Positions 1 to 8,948 are shown, numbered from the stretch's first letter. The stretch is 44,198 bases of DNA from Asticcacaulis sp. (GCF_027484505.1 NZ_JAIXSV010000093.1:1-44198), one strand, 5' to 3'. Notes: generated from the sequence alone by a model not told the origin. Made by a program: numbers and translations.

Positions 1-73
1 GCATCGGTTAGAATATTGCGGTCCATGAACAGTATGAATCACAATTCGATTCATCTGTGAATCCCCACAAACC

Positions 74-213
74 CTAGATCATTATGATTTCTTGTAGAAA
101 CATAATGATCTAGATTTTTGTTTAGCCCCTCGCCGGGCGGTGGCTGGGCCACCTTGGCCGCCGCCTCAATGGCGGCTTGAGCGCAATGATTCTAGTAAAA
201 AATCATTCCGCTC
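74..213 (-). repeat. Family 1 structured intergenic repeat, copy A
   Basis: Read on the minus strand, this copy begins with a hairpin with arms GAGCGGAATGAT and ATCATTGCGCTC (one mismatch), continues through the family core starting CTCAAGCCGCC, and ends in a 13-bp perfect hairpin CTAGATCATTATG / CATAATGATCTAG. Within the core, GCCGCC-attga-GGCGGC and GGTGGC-cca-GCCACC can also pair. The core matches the copies at 15845-15966 and 32346-32472 nearly base for base, while the terminal hairpins differ in sequence but not in form. Confidence 0.85.
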
Positions 214-313
214 TAATGCCGAAAAGTGGATACCACTTTTCGGAAAAACATGAGGCATCACAAACAACTAGAGCCATTCGGTGGCTCCGTTGAGCCGCCG
301 AATGGCTCTAGTT
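209..313 (+). repeat. Family 2 palindromic repeat, copy A
   Basis: A perfect 11-bp hairpin CCGAAAAGTGG-ata-CCACTTTTCGG (219-243) is followed by an A-rich spacer and a second long hairpin, left arm 268-287 and right arm 292-311 with loop CGTT and one G-U pair. The reverse complement of 3786-3891 has the same order of parts. The first hairpin resembles the CGAAAAGTG-type palindromes scattered between genes in many Alphaproteobacteria; that link is from memory. The second hairpin could also end transcription entering from the left. Confidence 0.8.
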
Positions 314-389
314 TAGTCTAATTCGCTTGTGCGGTTCGATGCGAACGCCCATATACCCGTGAATTGCAATTGAGCCTGTTACTTTAGGG

Positions 390-1763
390 ATGGGGCGCGT
401 GGTCAAGATTTCGGAACCCATTCAATCGTTTTCGCAGCTTACCGACTATTTTGCGTCGGGCGAAAAGCCGTCTGAGCGCTGGCGCATCGGAGCCGAGCAC
501 GAGAAGTTTGTCTTCCACCTGAGTGATTTACGTCGCCCCCAATATGCGGGCCCGGATGGTATAGAAGCCCTGCTGAAAGGGTTGATGCGCTTTGGCTGGA
601 GCGGCGTCTACGAGGGCGAACACCTGATCGCGCTGGAACGCGACGGCGCGTCGGTGTCATTGGAACCCGGCGGGCAGTTCGAGTTGTCGGGCGCGCCGCT
701 GGAGACCATCCACGAGATTTGCAGCGAAACGGGTCAGCACCTAGAAGAAGTCAAGGCCGTGGCCTCCGAACTGGGGCTGGGCTTCCTGGGCGTCGGTTTC
801 TCGCCCCTGTGGACGCGGGCCGAAACGCCGGTCATGCCCAAGGGCCGCTACAATATCATGCGCGCCTATATGCCGAAGGTCGGCACGCTCGGCCTCGACA
901 TGATGCTGCGCACCTCCACCATTCAGGCCAATCTCGATTTTTCGTCCGAAGACGACATGGTGCTGAAATTCCGCACCTCTCTGGCCCTGCAACCCATCGC
1001 CACGGCGCTGTTTGCCAATTCGCCCTTCACGGAAGGCAAGCTCAACGGCTTTTTGTCGGCGCGTGCCAATGTGTGGACCGATACCGATGCCGACCGCACG
1101 GGGATGCTCGGTTTCGTCTTCGAAGACGGCTTCGGCTATGAAAAATATGCCCAATACGCCCTTGATGTGCCAATGTATTTCGTCAAGCGCAAAGGCGCGC
1201 CCAATGGCGGCTATATCGACGCCTCGGGGCAGTCCTTCCGCGACTTTATGGACGGCAAGTTGCCCGCCCTGCCGGGGGAACGCCCAACGATCGACGACTG
1301 GGCCGACCATCTGACGACGCTGTTCCCCGAAGTGCGCCTCAAAAAGTACCTCGAAATGCGCGGCGCCGATGGTGGCCCGTGGAGCCGCATCTGCGCGCTG
1401 CCGGCCCTGTGGGCGGGGCTCCTCTATGATCAGACGGCGCTGGAAGCCGCCTGGGATCTGGTCAAGGGCTGGCGCATCGAAGACCACGACACCCTGCGCG
1501 GTATGGCGGCCAAAACCGGCCTGAAGGGCGACATCGCCGGGCGTCCGGTGAAGGACTGGGCGCTCGATACGCTGACCATTGCGCGTGAGGGCTTAAAGCG
1601 CCGCCAGCGCCTGTCCGGTGGGTTGGTCGATGAAACCGGCTATCTCAGCGAACTGTTTGAAATCGCGGAAAGCGGCGTCACCCCGGCCGAGCGTCTGATC
1701 GAAAAATATCAGGGGCCGTGGGCGGGCGACCTTCGTAAATTGTACACAGAAGAAGCCTATTAA
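390..1763 (+). CDS. gshA: Glutamate-cysteine ligase (GCS2 / plant-type)
   Basis: Catalyses ATP-dependent joining of glutamate and cysteine, the first step of glutathione synthesis in the cytoplasm. The 457-residue length and motifs fit the alphaproteobacterial/plant-type family: RIGAEHEKF at residues 32-40 near the N terminus and LEPGGQFELSGAP at 91-103, parts of the ATP-grasp-like glutamine synthetase fold. The ATG at 390 is used, but a GTG at 399 has a better spaced purine run (AGGGATGGGG) upstream and could be the true start, removing only three residues. It stands alone on the plus strand; the POT transporter begins 139 bases later with no obvious terminator between. Confidence 0.93.
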   Translation: MGRVVKISEPIQSFSQLTDYFASGEKPSERWRIGAEHEKFVFHLSDLRRPQYAGPDGIEALLKGLMRFGWSGVYEGEHLIALERDGASVSLEPGGQFELSGAPLETIHEICSETGQHLEEVKAVASELGLGFLGVGFSPLWTRAETPVMPKGRYNIMRAYMPKVGTLGLDMMLRTSTIQANLDFSSEDDMVLKFRTSLALQPIATALFANSPFTEGKLNGFLSARANVWTDTDADRTGMLGFVFEDGFGYEKYAQYALDVPMYFVKRKGAPNGGYIDASGQSFRDFMDGKLPALPGERPTIDDWADHLTTLFPEVRLKKYLEMRGADGGPWSRICALPALWAGLLYDQTALEAAWDLVKGWRIEDHDTLRGMAAKTGLKGDIAGRPVKDWALDTLTIAREGLKRRQRLSGGLVDETGYLSELFEIAESGVTPAERLIEKYQGPWAGDLRKLYTEEAY

Positions 1764-1902
1764 AACCGTATACCGTTTCCCCTGAAACGGAAGTGCGCTT
1801 GCCAACCGGTTCATTTGCTGCTCCTATCGCCGCAAATTAACCGTCTGCTGTCCGATTGCGGCCCGAATGGTGCCCCGGCACAGGCCTTACGGGGCAAGTT
1901 CC

Positions 1903-3789
1903 ATGATCAATATCGTTATCGCCGCAGGGATTTTGATCACCCTGCTGACGGCCATTCCGGTCGTCACCCAGATGCGCCATCATCCGCGCGGCCTGATCGT
2001 TTGTTTCTTCGCCGAGATGTGGGAGCGTTTCTCCTATTACGGGATGCGGGCGCTGCTCATCTATTATCTGACGCGTCACTTCCTCTTCTCGGATGACCGG
2101 GCCAATGCGCAGTACGGTTCCTATACCTCGCTGGTCTATCTGTTGCCGCTGATCGGCGGTCTGGTGGCCGACCGCTATATCGGTACGCGTAAGGCGATCG
2201 TGTTCGGGGGGCTGCTGCTGGTCGCCGGGCATACGGGCATGGCGCTGGAAGGTACGCCCAACCAGTCCATACTGAACTATCAGGGCAAGACCTATGAGTA
2301 CGCCATCCGCGACGTGGAAGCCGGCAATGCGCCGCCGCGTCTGAAGGTCGGTGACAGCTATTATGAAGTCGTGGGCACGCCGGATGGCGGCCGCGAAATC
2401 AAGGGCCTGCCGGCGGATGCCCCGCTGCCGTCGGTTCTGCCGAAGGGTCAGTTTGTCGAAAGCGTGCGCAGTGCGACGCCGTGGGCCGAAAACGCCTTCT
2501 ATCTGTCGATTGCCCTGATCGCCATGGGCGTTGGCTTCCTTAAGCCGAACATCTCGTCTCTGGTGGGGCAGTTGTACCGCGACAAGGACCCGCGCCGGGA
2601 TTCGGGTTTCCAGCTCTATTATTTCGGCATCAATATGGGCTCGTTCTGGGCCACCATCCTGTGCGGCATTCTGGGCGAACGCGTCGGCTGGTGGGCCGGG
2701 TTCGGTCTGGCCGGCGTCGGGATGCTGGTGGGTCTTCTGGTGTTTGTGCTTGGCAAGAAGCTGCTGGACGGCAAGGGCGAACCGCCCAATCCCGAAGCCA
2801 TCCGCCAGAAGGTCGGCGGGGTGATTTCCAAGGAAAACCTGATCTATCTGCTGGGGCTGGCCGGTGTGCCGCTGATCTATTTCGTGATCCAGCGCAACGA
2901 TATCGTCGGCTGGGCGCTGCTGGCTTCGACCGTCTGTATTCTGGCCTACGTCTTCACCCAGATGTTCACCAAATTCAGCAAGGTGGAAAACTATCGCCTC
3001 GGTCTGGCCATGGTGCTGACCCTGTCGTCGGTCGTCTTCTGGACCCTGTTTGAGCAGGCGGGTTCCTCGCTCAGCCTTTTCGCTGAGCGCAATACCGACC
3101 TTAACCTGATCGCCGAGCCGCTGCGTCTGGGGGCCCTGCTGCTGGCCACACCGGATCAGATCAAAGCCATGGGGGGCGTGCCGGAAGGGGCCTTCTGGAT
3201 CGACATGGGCTTTAATGCCTCTCAGACCCAGAGCTTCAACCCCTTCTTTATTCTGGTCTTTGCGCCGATCTTTGCCGGTGTCTTCACCTTCCTGGCCAAG
3301 CGCGGCAAGGACCCGGACCCGGTTAAGAAGTTTGCCTTCGGTCTGGTCATGGCCGGGCTTGGTTTCTTCGTGCTGGTCTGGGCCGCGCCTCTGGCCGGGC
3401 CTGACTTCCGCGTGCCGCTGTTCTGTCTGTTCCTGACCTACATGTTCCACACCTGGGGCGAACTGTCGGTATCGCCGGTCGGCCTGTCGCAGCAGACCAA
3501 GCTGTCGCCGGCGGTGCTGATCTCGACCATGATGGCGATCTGGTTCCTTGGCACCTCAGGGGCGCAGTATCTGGCAGCCATTATCGCCAAGCTCGCTTCG
3601 ACTGAGACGGTGGGTGGTCAGGTGCTGGATCCGGCTGCCGCGCTTCAGGCTTCGCTCCAGACCTTCAATACTATCGGCTGGGCGGGTGTGATCCTTGGCA
3701 GTGTCCTGTTCCTGTTGTCCTTCGTCCTCAAGGGCTGGGCGCACGGGGCGTCGGATACGGTGGACGACACGCCCAAGGCGGGTCACTAG
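1903..3789 (+). CDS. POT/PTR family proton-coupled peptide transporter
   Basis: An inner-membrane major facilitator protein expected to import di- and tripeptides with protons. The ExxER motif of the family is at residues 38-42 (AEMWERFSYYG), and the second family signature (FQLYYFGINMGSFW) lies near residue 240. A polar segment of about 80 residues separates the third and fourth membrane helices (roughly residues 118-200); such an insert is known in proteobacterial members of about 630-680 residues. The start was set at ATG 1903 because the hydrophobic first helix begins there; an in-frame ATG at 1867 would add 12 polar residues. The TAG stop lies inside a family 2 repeat. Substrate is inferred from family only. 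Confidence 0.9.
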   Translation: MINIVIAAGILITLLTAIPVVTQMRHHPRGLIVCFFAEMWERFSYYGMRALLIYYLTRHFLFSDDRANAQYGSYTSLVYLLPLIGGLVADRYIGTRKAIVFGGLLLVAGHTGMALEGTPNQSILNYQGKTYEYAIRDVEAGNAPPRLKVGDSYYEVVGTPDGGREIKGLPADAPLPSVLPKGQFVESVRSATPWAENAFYLSIALIAMGVGFLKPNISSLVGQLYRDKDPRRDSGFQLYYFGINMGSFWATILCGILGERVGWWAGFGLAGVGMLVGLLVFVLGKKLLDGKGEPPNPEAIRQKVGGVISKENLIYLLGLAGVPLIYFVIQRNDIVGWALLASTVCILAYVFTQMFTKFSKVENYRLGLAMVLTLSSVVFWTLFEQAGSSLSLFAERNTDLNLIAEPLRLGALLLATPDQIKAMGGVPEGAFWIDMGFNASQTQSFNPFFILVFAPIFAGVFTFLAKRGKDPDPVKKFAFGLVMAGLGFFVLVWAAPLAGPDFRVPLFCLFLTYMFHTWGELSVSPVGLSQQTKLSPAVLISTMMAIWFLGTSGAQYLAAIIAKLASTETVGGQVLDPAAALQASLQTFNTIGWAGVILGSVLFLLSFVLKGWAHGASDTVDDTPKAGH

Positions 3790-3891
3790 AGCCTTCGTCG
3801 GCTCAGTTGAGCCGGAGAATGTCTATAAGTTTTTGTTTTAACGCGCTTTTTTATCTGAAAAGTGCGTCACACTTTTCGGCAAGCGCTCTAA
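3786..3891 (-). repeat. Family 2 palindromic repeat, copy B
   Basis: The reverse complement has the same order of parts as 209-313: a hairpin GAAAAGTG-N5-CACTTTTC (3857-3877 on the plus strand), an A-rich spacer containing GCGTTAAAACAAAAAC, and a second imperfect hairpin with GGCTC-agtt-GAGCC. The CTAG at its outer end overlaps the TAG stop codon of the peptide transporter (3787-3789). Confidence 0.75.
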
Positions 3892-3949
3892 GCCAAGCAG
3901 GAGCGGGGTGACACCATCTCGCTCCTTTTGGTCGCTCCAACTGACTGAC

Positions 3950-3989
3950 ACGAAAAACCCCGGCGGTGCGTACCGCCGGGGTTTTTCGT
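3950..3989. terminator. Bidirectional intrinsic terminator
   Basis: An 18-bp stem with a GCGT loop; the GC-rich half is CCCCGGCGGT / ACCGCCGGGG and the outer half is A5/T5. It lies 16 bases beyond the stop of the minus-strand TonB receptor and also downstream of the plus-strand transporter, so it can serve both. Confidence 0.92.
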
Positions 3990-4005
3990 TTTGAATGTGA
4001 AGAGC

Positions 4006-5979
4006 TTAAAGCTCGTTCCTGATGCGCAGATAGAGCTTCGGTTCGGAGTCGCGCTGCGTCGATTCCTCGTAAGACAGGGCGCTACCCGACCGCAGGCCTT
4101 CATAGCGCGTCACGTCATAGCGCGTGGTGCGCGCACCCAGATTCTGCAATTCCGTGCGTACCGACAGCTTGGGCGACGGCTTGAACTCCGCATAAAGGCT
4201 GACCCACGGCGAGCCTTCGGACTGGCTGATTTCTCTGGCGCGCCAGCTTGTATTGTCCCAGCCGCTGTCCACCGACCAGCCCCACGACATACCCGGCCGG
4301 TCCTGATTGAAGCTCAGCGACAGGGAGCGCGGCGTCTGACCGGAGATGCGGCGTTTCAACCCCGTGATCGGATCGGTGATTTCAGAATCGTACCACGTGG
4401 CATTCAGCCGGATCATGCCGTTTTCGAGATAGTCATCTATCGGCACGCTGAGGCGCGTCGAAATCTGCTGATTGGCACCATCGCCGACATTGCCGATGAT
4501 GTCCTCTATGCCGCCCTTCTGGGTGTAGAGCGGTACGCGCTCGACCGCATCATCGATGTCGTTGCGCTCAAAGCTCAGCGCCAGCTGACCTTTTTCCCAG
4601 AAACGGTAATCGACGCTGAATTCGTTCGACCACTGGCGATAGGGGACGAGGTTGAGTGGATAGAGCAACTGATCGGGGCGTTCATACTGCCACTCGGCAA
4701 TCGACACAAAATCCCAGTAACCCATGTAACCGACTTCGCGGGCGCGGCTGAGGCGCACCTGAAACACCTTGTCCGGCTTCCATTGCAGGCTGAGGCGTGG
4801 CTTGGGGTACTCATAGCTGCGCTCAGCCGCATAGCTGCCCCGATGGCGGAAGGTCATGCTTTCAACGGCCAGCCCGCTGTCGATGCTGAGCGTCTCATTG
4901 GGCCGCCAGTTGCCTGAGACGTAGAGCGAACCACGCTGTTCCTCGCCGCGCGTGCGACCGGTTTCCGGATTTGTATTTTCATCCACCCACGAACCGATGG
5001 ATAGGCTTTCGGCGTCGAAGCGGTTAAAGCGACTCTCGGCTCCGGCCTGAAGCATCAGAGCCTTGGAGTAGTGCCAGGTGGCCTGCGCTGCCAGCGACCC
5101 TTCGCGGGTGTCCTTGTCCTCGCTATAGGTTGAAATCTCGTCCGGCTTCTGATGGTCGGTGCGGCTGTCGCTGACGTTGCGCTTGCCCCACAGGTTGAGG
5201 TTCAGCTTGAACCTTTTGTTCAGCGCCTTTTCGTAACGCCCTGACACTTCCTGCGTCAGGTTGGCGTTCTGGCGCTGCTCATATTCTGTGACGCCGTTTT
5301 CATAGACGGCATCAAAGGCCGAGCGGTTATAGCGTATGGCCCCATTGACATCGAGGCGGCCGCCACTGGCCGGACCACCCCAGGCAGCGCGCACCTCGGC
5401 CCCTTCGCTCTGACCCTTCGAGTCGAGCGCCTGATGCCGCGTCGTGCCGTCGGCATAGGTGGTGTATTTATCGCCGTGGCCCGTGCCTTCGTCGTGGTTC
5501 TGATAAAGGTTCAGACCGGCTTCGAGATTGCGGCCATTCTGGTTTTTCTGCCACGTATAACCTAACTGAGGCTTGATCTTGCCATCCGGATAGATATTGG
5601 CCGACGAATGGATGGTAATAACGGGCTTCGACATCGACTTGCGCACGATGTTGATCAACTCGCTATGGCCCTGCATGTCGTAATTGCCGTTGCCAGCGGC
5701 GATGCGTTCGATGCGCTCAATCTGGTTCAGCGGCAGGCGCGTCAGGGCGTCATTTGTGTCCGATGGGCGCTGACCGTCGATCAGCACATTGGAAGATCCG
5801 CCCGAACCGGTGACGATGAAGTTGGGAATGTATTTCAGCGCGTCGGCGGCCGACTGCACCGGCTTGCCCACAAAGTCCGAAGCTGTGTAGCTGGCGGCCG
5901 TGCTCAGCGTATCCGCCGCAGAGGCCTGAACCGGCAATAAAGCCAGCGCACATACCGATGTCAGCCACAAAAGCCGCAT
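4006..5979 (-). CDS. TonB-dependent outer membrane receptor
   Basis: A 657-residue outer membrane protein with an N-terminal signal peptide (residues 1-21, ending QASAA), a plug domain from about 30 to 130 (DALKYIPNF, VLIDGQRPSD, QIERIERI) and a long beta-barrel rich in alternating aromatic strands. No TonB box could be picked out by eye, and there is no N-terminal carboxypeptidase-like domain. The last residues are LRIRNEL; most receptors of this type end in an aromatic residue, so the C terminus is unusual. The substrate is unknown: no transporter, regulator or enzyme next to it points to one. It is preceded by tldD on the same strand, with a 156-base gap that holds a good promoter, so it is probably transcribed on its own. 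Confidence 0.88.
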   Translation of the reverse strand: MRLLWLTSVCALALLPVQASAADTLSTAASYTASDFVGKPVQSAADALKYIPNFIVTGSGGSSNVLIDGQRPSDTNDALTRLPLNQIERIERIAAGNGNYDMQGHSELINIVRKSMSKPVITIHSSANIYPDGKIKPQLGYTWQKNQNGRNLEAGLNLYQNHDEGTGHGDKYTTYADGTTRHQALDSKGQSEGAEVRAAWGGPASGGRLDVNGAIRYNRSAFDAVYENGVTEYEQRQNANLTQEVSGRYEKALNKRFKLNLNLWGKRNVSDSRTDHQKPDEISTYSEDKDTREGSLAAQATWHYSKALMLQAGAESRFNRFDAESLSIGSWVDENTNPETGRTRGEEQRGSLYVSGNWRPNETLSIDSGLAVESMTFRHRGSYAAERSYEYPKPRLSLQWKPDKVFQVRLSRAREVGYMGYWDFVSIAEWQYERPDQLLYPLNLVPYRQWSNEFSVDYRFWEKGQLALSFERNDIDDAVERVPLYTQKGGIEDIIGNVGDGANQQISTRLSVPIDDYLENGMIRLNATWYDSEITDPITGLKRRISGQTPRSLSLSFNQDRPGMSWGWSVDSGWDNTSWRAREISQSEGSPWVSLYAEFKPSPKLSVRTELQNLGARTTRYDVTRYEGLRSGSALSYEESTQRDSEPKLYLRIRNEL

Positions 5980-6035
5980 AAGACCCCATCACACGTTTGC
6001 AGATAAACCGGCGCGATATTGCGCCCTGCGCGGAC

Positions 6036-6064
6036 AATATGCCGCCTTAAGCGCCAAATGACAA
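6036..6064 (-). promoter_or_regulatory. Probable promoter of the TonB receptor gene
   Basis: On the minus strand TTGTCA (6059-6064) and CATATT (6036-6041) are 17 bases apart, 57 bases upstream of the receptor start. A small hairpin GGCGC-gatatt-GCGCC (6010-6025) would fall in the leader. Identified by eye from housekeeping sigma consensus only. Confidence 0.4.
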
Positions 6065-6135
6065 GTTCACCCTTGCGTAAAGTGACCAATAGACAAAGTA
6101 TAACAAGGCTTTACCATACCTGTTGCGAACCGCCG

Positions 6136-7575
6136 TTACGCCGCCGTGCCACCCACTGTCAGGCCGCCGATCTTCAGGCTGGGCTGGCCGATGCCGACCG
6201 GCAGGCTTTGGCCTGCCTTGCCGCAGGTGCCAACACCGGGATCGAATTTGAAATCATCGCCGATCATTTCGACCTGACGCATCACCGCCGGGCCGTCGCC
6301 GATCAGCGACGCGCCCTTGACCGGGGTCGTCACCTGACCGTCTTCGAGCAGATAGGCCTCGGTGCATTGAAAGACGAACTTGCCATTGGTGATATCGACC
6401 TGACCGCCACCGAAATTGACCGCATAAAGGCCGCGTTTCGTCGAAGCGATCATGTCGGACAGCCTGTCCTGACCGCCCTTCATGAAGGTGTTGGTCATGC
6501 GGGGCAGGGGGGGATGGGCATAGGATTGGCGACGGCCATTGCCGGTCGGGGCGACGCCCATCTGACGCGCCGACAGCCGGTCGTGCATGTAACCGACCAG
6601 AATGCCGTCCTCGATCAGCGTCGTGGCGTGGGTCGGCGTACCTTCGTCATCCATATTGAGTGAGCCGCGCGCGTCGGCAATCGTGCCGTCATCGACCACG
6701 GTGACGCCTTTTGCGGCGACCTGCTGGCCCATCTTGCCGGAAAAGGCCGAGGTGCCCTTGCGGTTGAAATCGCCCTCAAGGCCGTGGCCCACCGCCTCAT
6801 GCAGCAGCACACCGGGCCAGCCGGGCCCAAGCACAATATCCATCTCCCCCGTCGGGGCCGGTTTGGCCTCAAGGCTGATCAGGGCCTGCCGCAGGGCCTC
6901 ATCGACCTGCGCCTGCCAGTATGTCGGGTCGCTGAGCAGGTCGAGCGCAATGCGTCCGCCGCCACCCGCCGAAGCGCTTTCGCGGTGACCGTCTTTTTCA
7001 ACCGAGACACCTACCGACAGGCGCACCAGCGGGCGATAGTCGTGATAGACCTCACCTCCGGCCCGCAGGATGGTGATGTGGCGCTGATCGGCGGCGACCG
7101 AGGCCGAGACCTGCACCACACCCGAATGCAGGCTGCGGGCATAGTCATTAATGGCTTCCAGAAGCGCGATCTTGTCGGCGAACGGCATTGACCCGATGGG
7201 GTCGTGGTCACCATAATGATGGCTGTTGGAGCGCGCCGGGGCCGTGGACAGGCTCAGACTGACGGCCTGACCCTGCTTGGCCAGCACGGCGGCGGCGGCG
7301 GCGCGCCGCACCGCATCGACCGACAGTTCGGCGGCATTGGCAAAACCAACCGTTTCCCCGGCCACGACGCGCAGGCCGAAGCCCTGATCGGCGCCATAGG
7401 TCGAATGTTTCAGCCGCCCGTCATCAAAGACCAGTGATTCGCTTTCACGTGTTTCGAAATAGATTTCCCCATCGTCGGCCCCGTTCAGGGCGTCTTCCAG
7501 AATCGTCTGACAGGCAGAAAGGTCGAGATCACGCAGCGAGTCGGGCTGGGTGACGGCGAGGGGGGAGGCGGACAT
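6136..7575 (-). CDS. tldD: Metalloprotease TldD
   Basis: TldD partners with TldE/PmbA in a cytoplasmic zinc protease that degrades unfolded peptides and, in other bacteria, matures microcin B17 and acts on CcdA antitoxin. The 479-residue length fits, and the metal-binding HExxxH motif is present as HEAVGHGLEGDFN near residue 260, followed by the conserved glycine-rich C-terminal half ending in a KIGGLTVGG segment. The ATG at 7575 was chosen; an in-frame GTG at 7581 would add two residues. The partner tldE is not in the window. It is divergent from the cytochrome oxidase cluster, as in several Alphaproteobacteria (from memory). Confidence 0.94.
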   Translation of the reverse strand: MSASPLAVTQPDSLRDLDLSACQTILEDALNGADDGEIYFETRESESLVFDDGRLKHSTYGADQGFGLRVVAGETVGFANAAELSVDAVRRAAAAAVLAKQGQAVSLSLSTAPARSNSHHYGDHDPIGSMPFADKIALLEAINDYARSLHSGVVQVSASVAADQRHITILRAGGEVYHDYRPLVRLSVGVSVEKDGHRESASAGGGGRIALDLLSDPTYWQAQVDEALRQALISLEAKPAPTGEMDIVLGPGWPGVLLHEAVGHGLEGDFNRKGTSAFSGKMGQQVAAKGVTVVDDGTIADARGSLNMDDEGTPTHATTLIEDGILVGYMHDRLSARQMGVAPTGNGRRQSYAHPPLPRMTNTFMKGGQDRLSDMIASTKRGLYAVNFGGGQVDITNGKFVFQCTEAYLLEDGQVTTPVKGASLIGDGPAVMRQVEMIGDDFKFDPGVGTCGKAGQSLPVGIGQPSLKIGGLTVGGTAA

Positions 7576-7944
7576 AAGCACATACCAAATGAAACACAGC
7601 CCTCTATGTAGGACGCCGCATAGCGATTGACCAGAGATTCGCGCGGTCGCGCCTCAAACGATACCGGGGCGCGACAAAAGCGCGCAGGTGTGGCCTGTGC
7701 AAAAGCCATATTCGCCCCTTAGCCGTACCAGAACGCAACTGTCTTTGCAGACAGTGGTGTTGCCTTGCTTTTAGGCCTTTGCATTTTGCAAATATGGCAT
7801 TAATGGGGAAGAACGGGGTGAGACCATGTGTCCCATTGGGACCCATTGTCGCGCCCGAAGACCGAGGATTAAACGGGACTGCGCGGAAACTCCTGCTCAC
7901 GAGAAGGCAGGCGCGCCGGGCACCCACAGTTAGGGATTGAAGGA
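7576..7944. promoter_or_regulatory. Divergent control region between tldD and ctaC
   Basis: This 369-base gap must hold the promoters of tldD and of the cytochrome oxidase cluster. It contains a hairpin ACTGTC-tttgca-GACAGT (7739-7756), an inverted repeat TTTGCA-ttt-TGCAAA (7778-7792) and a palindrome GTCCCA-tt-GGGAC near 7830. No FNR/FixK-type TTGAT-N4-ATCAA site was found. I could not place -35/-10 boxes with confidence. The AAGGA just before ATG 7945 is the ctaC ribosome binding site. Confidence 0.5.
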
Positions 7945-8925
7945 ATGCGCATCCGAAGGCTGATGGCAGGGACCGCCGCCGTGATGACTGCCCTTGCAGG
8001 AGCATTGGGGGCCGGAGCCGTCTGGGCTCAGGAAAAACTGGGGCAACCGACCGACAAGTCGCTCGGTCTTCAGCCGGGCGCCGCCCCGCTGAAACACGAC
8101 GCCATCTGGTTCCACGACGTCATCTTGCTGCCGATCATCACGGTTATCGTGCTGTTCGTGCTGGCGCTGCTGATCTGGATCGTGCTGCGCTACAACAAGC
8201 GCGCAAATCCGAAGCCGGCCAGCTTCTCGCACAATACGGCTATCGAGATTTTGTGGACGGTTATCCCGGTCCTGATCCTTGTCTTTATCGCCTTCTTCTC
8301 CTTCTCGCTGCTGCGTAAATATAACGACATGCCGACCCCGGATGTTGTGGTGAAGGCTACGGGTTATCAGTGGTACTGGGCTTACGACTATCCGGAACTG
8401 GGGGTCGAAGGCGTCGAATCGCGCCTGCTGCCTGAAGCGCGGGAACTGAAGACGTCTGATCGCAAAACCAAGCCCTTCCTGTTAGCGGTTGATAATGAGC
8501 TGATCGTGCCGGTCAACAAGGTCGTTCAGGTGCAGGTGACCGGCTATGACGTTATCCACTCCTTCGCCCTGCCGGCCTTCGGTCTGAAGACCGACGCCAT
8601 TCCGGGTCGTCTGAACTCGACCTGGTTCAAGGCCGAAAAGCCCGGCATCTACTATGGTCAGTGCTCGGAACTGTGCGGTGTTGATCACGCCTACATGCCG
8701 ATCGCCATCCGCGTGGTCAGCGAAAAGGAATTCGACGCCTACATCATCAAGGCGGGCGGCAAGACCAAGGCCATGATCGCCGCCGAAGAAGCGGCGGCCG
8801 CAGCGGCAGCCCAGCAGGCGGCGGCCAACGCTGCCGCTTCGGCAGACGCATCGGCGACGGCTTCGGCCGCCGCCCCGGCAGAAGCGGACGCAGCGGCCTC
8901 GGCCGCGGCTCCCGCCGTTCAATAA
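7945..8925 (+). CDS. ctaC: Cytochrome c oxidase subunit II
   Basis: Takes electrons from cytochrome c through the dinuclear CuA centre of the aa3 oxidase. A signal peptide (residues 1-29) precedes two membrane helices (about 55-80 and 95-118) and a periplasmic cupredoxin domain. The CuA ligands are visible: H205, C240, E242, C244, H248 and M251 in [14 protein letters not shown]. The last about 50 residues form an Ala-rich, low-complexity tail (repeated A, S, E, D) beyond the folded domain. AAGGA lies directly upstream of the ATG. It is the first gene of the cluster; ctaD starts 23 bases downstream. Confidence 0.97.
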   Translation: MRIRRLMAGTAAVMTALAGALGAGAVWAQEKLGQPTDKSLGLQPGAAPLKHDAIWFHDVILLPIITVIVLFVLALLIWIVLRYNKRANPKPASFSHNTAIEILWTVIPVLILVFIAFFSFSLLRKYNDMPTPDVVVKATGYQWYWAYDYPELGVEGVESRLLPEARELKTSDRKTKPFLLAVDNELIVPVNKVVQVQVTGYDVIHSFALPAFGLKTDAIPGRLNSTWFKAEKPGIYYGQCSELCGVDHAYMPIAIRVVSEKEFDAYIIKAGGKTKAMIAAEEAAAAAAAQQAAANAAASADASATASAAAPAEADAAASAAAPAVQ

Positions 8926-8948
8926 TTCAGGTAAGAGAGACGCTCGTC

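Larger units (their letters stand above)
1..389. other. Intergenic region left of gshA, mostly repeats
   Basis: No gene is supported here. Positions 34-54 hold a perfect inverted repeat, ATGAATC-N7-GATTCAT. A minus-strand ATG at 26 could begin a gene running off the left edge (it would read MDRNILTD), but only 26 bases are visible and there is no clear ribosome binding site. The rest is a family 1 repeat (74-213) joined to a family 2 repeat (209-313), followed by about 75 bases leading to gshA. Confidence 0.6.

Noticed and set aside
1-26. Gene start at the left edge on the minus strand
   Set aside because: Only eight codons are visible and no ribosome binding site is seen.
1837-3450. Long open frame antisense to the peptide transporter
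   Set aside because: Same reasons: a shadow of GC-biased coding sequence without hydrophobic core or motif.
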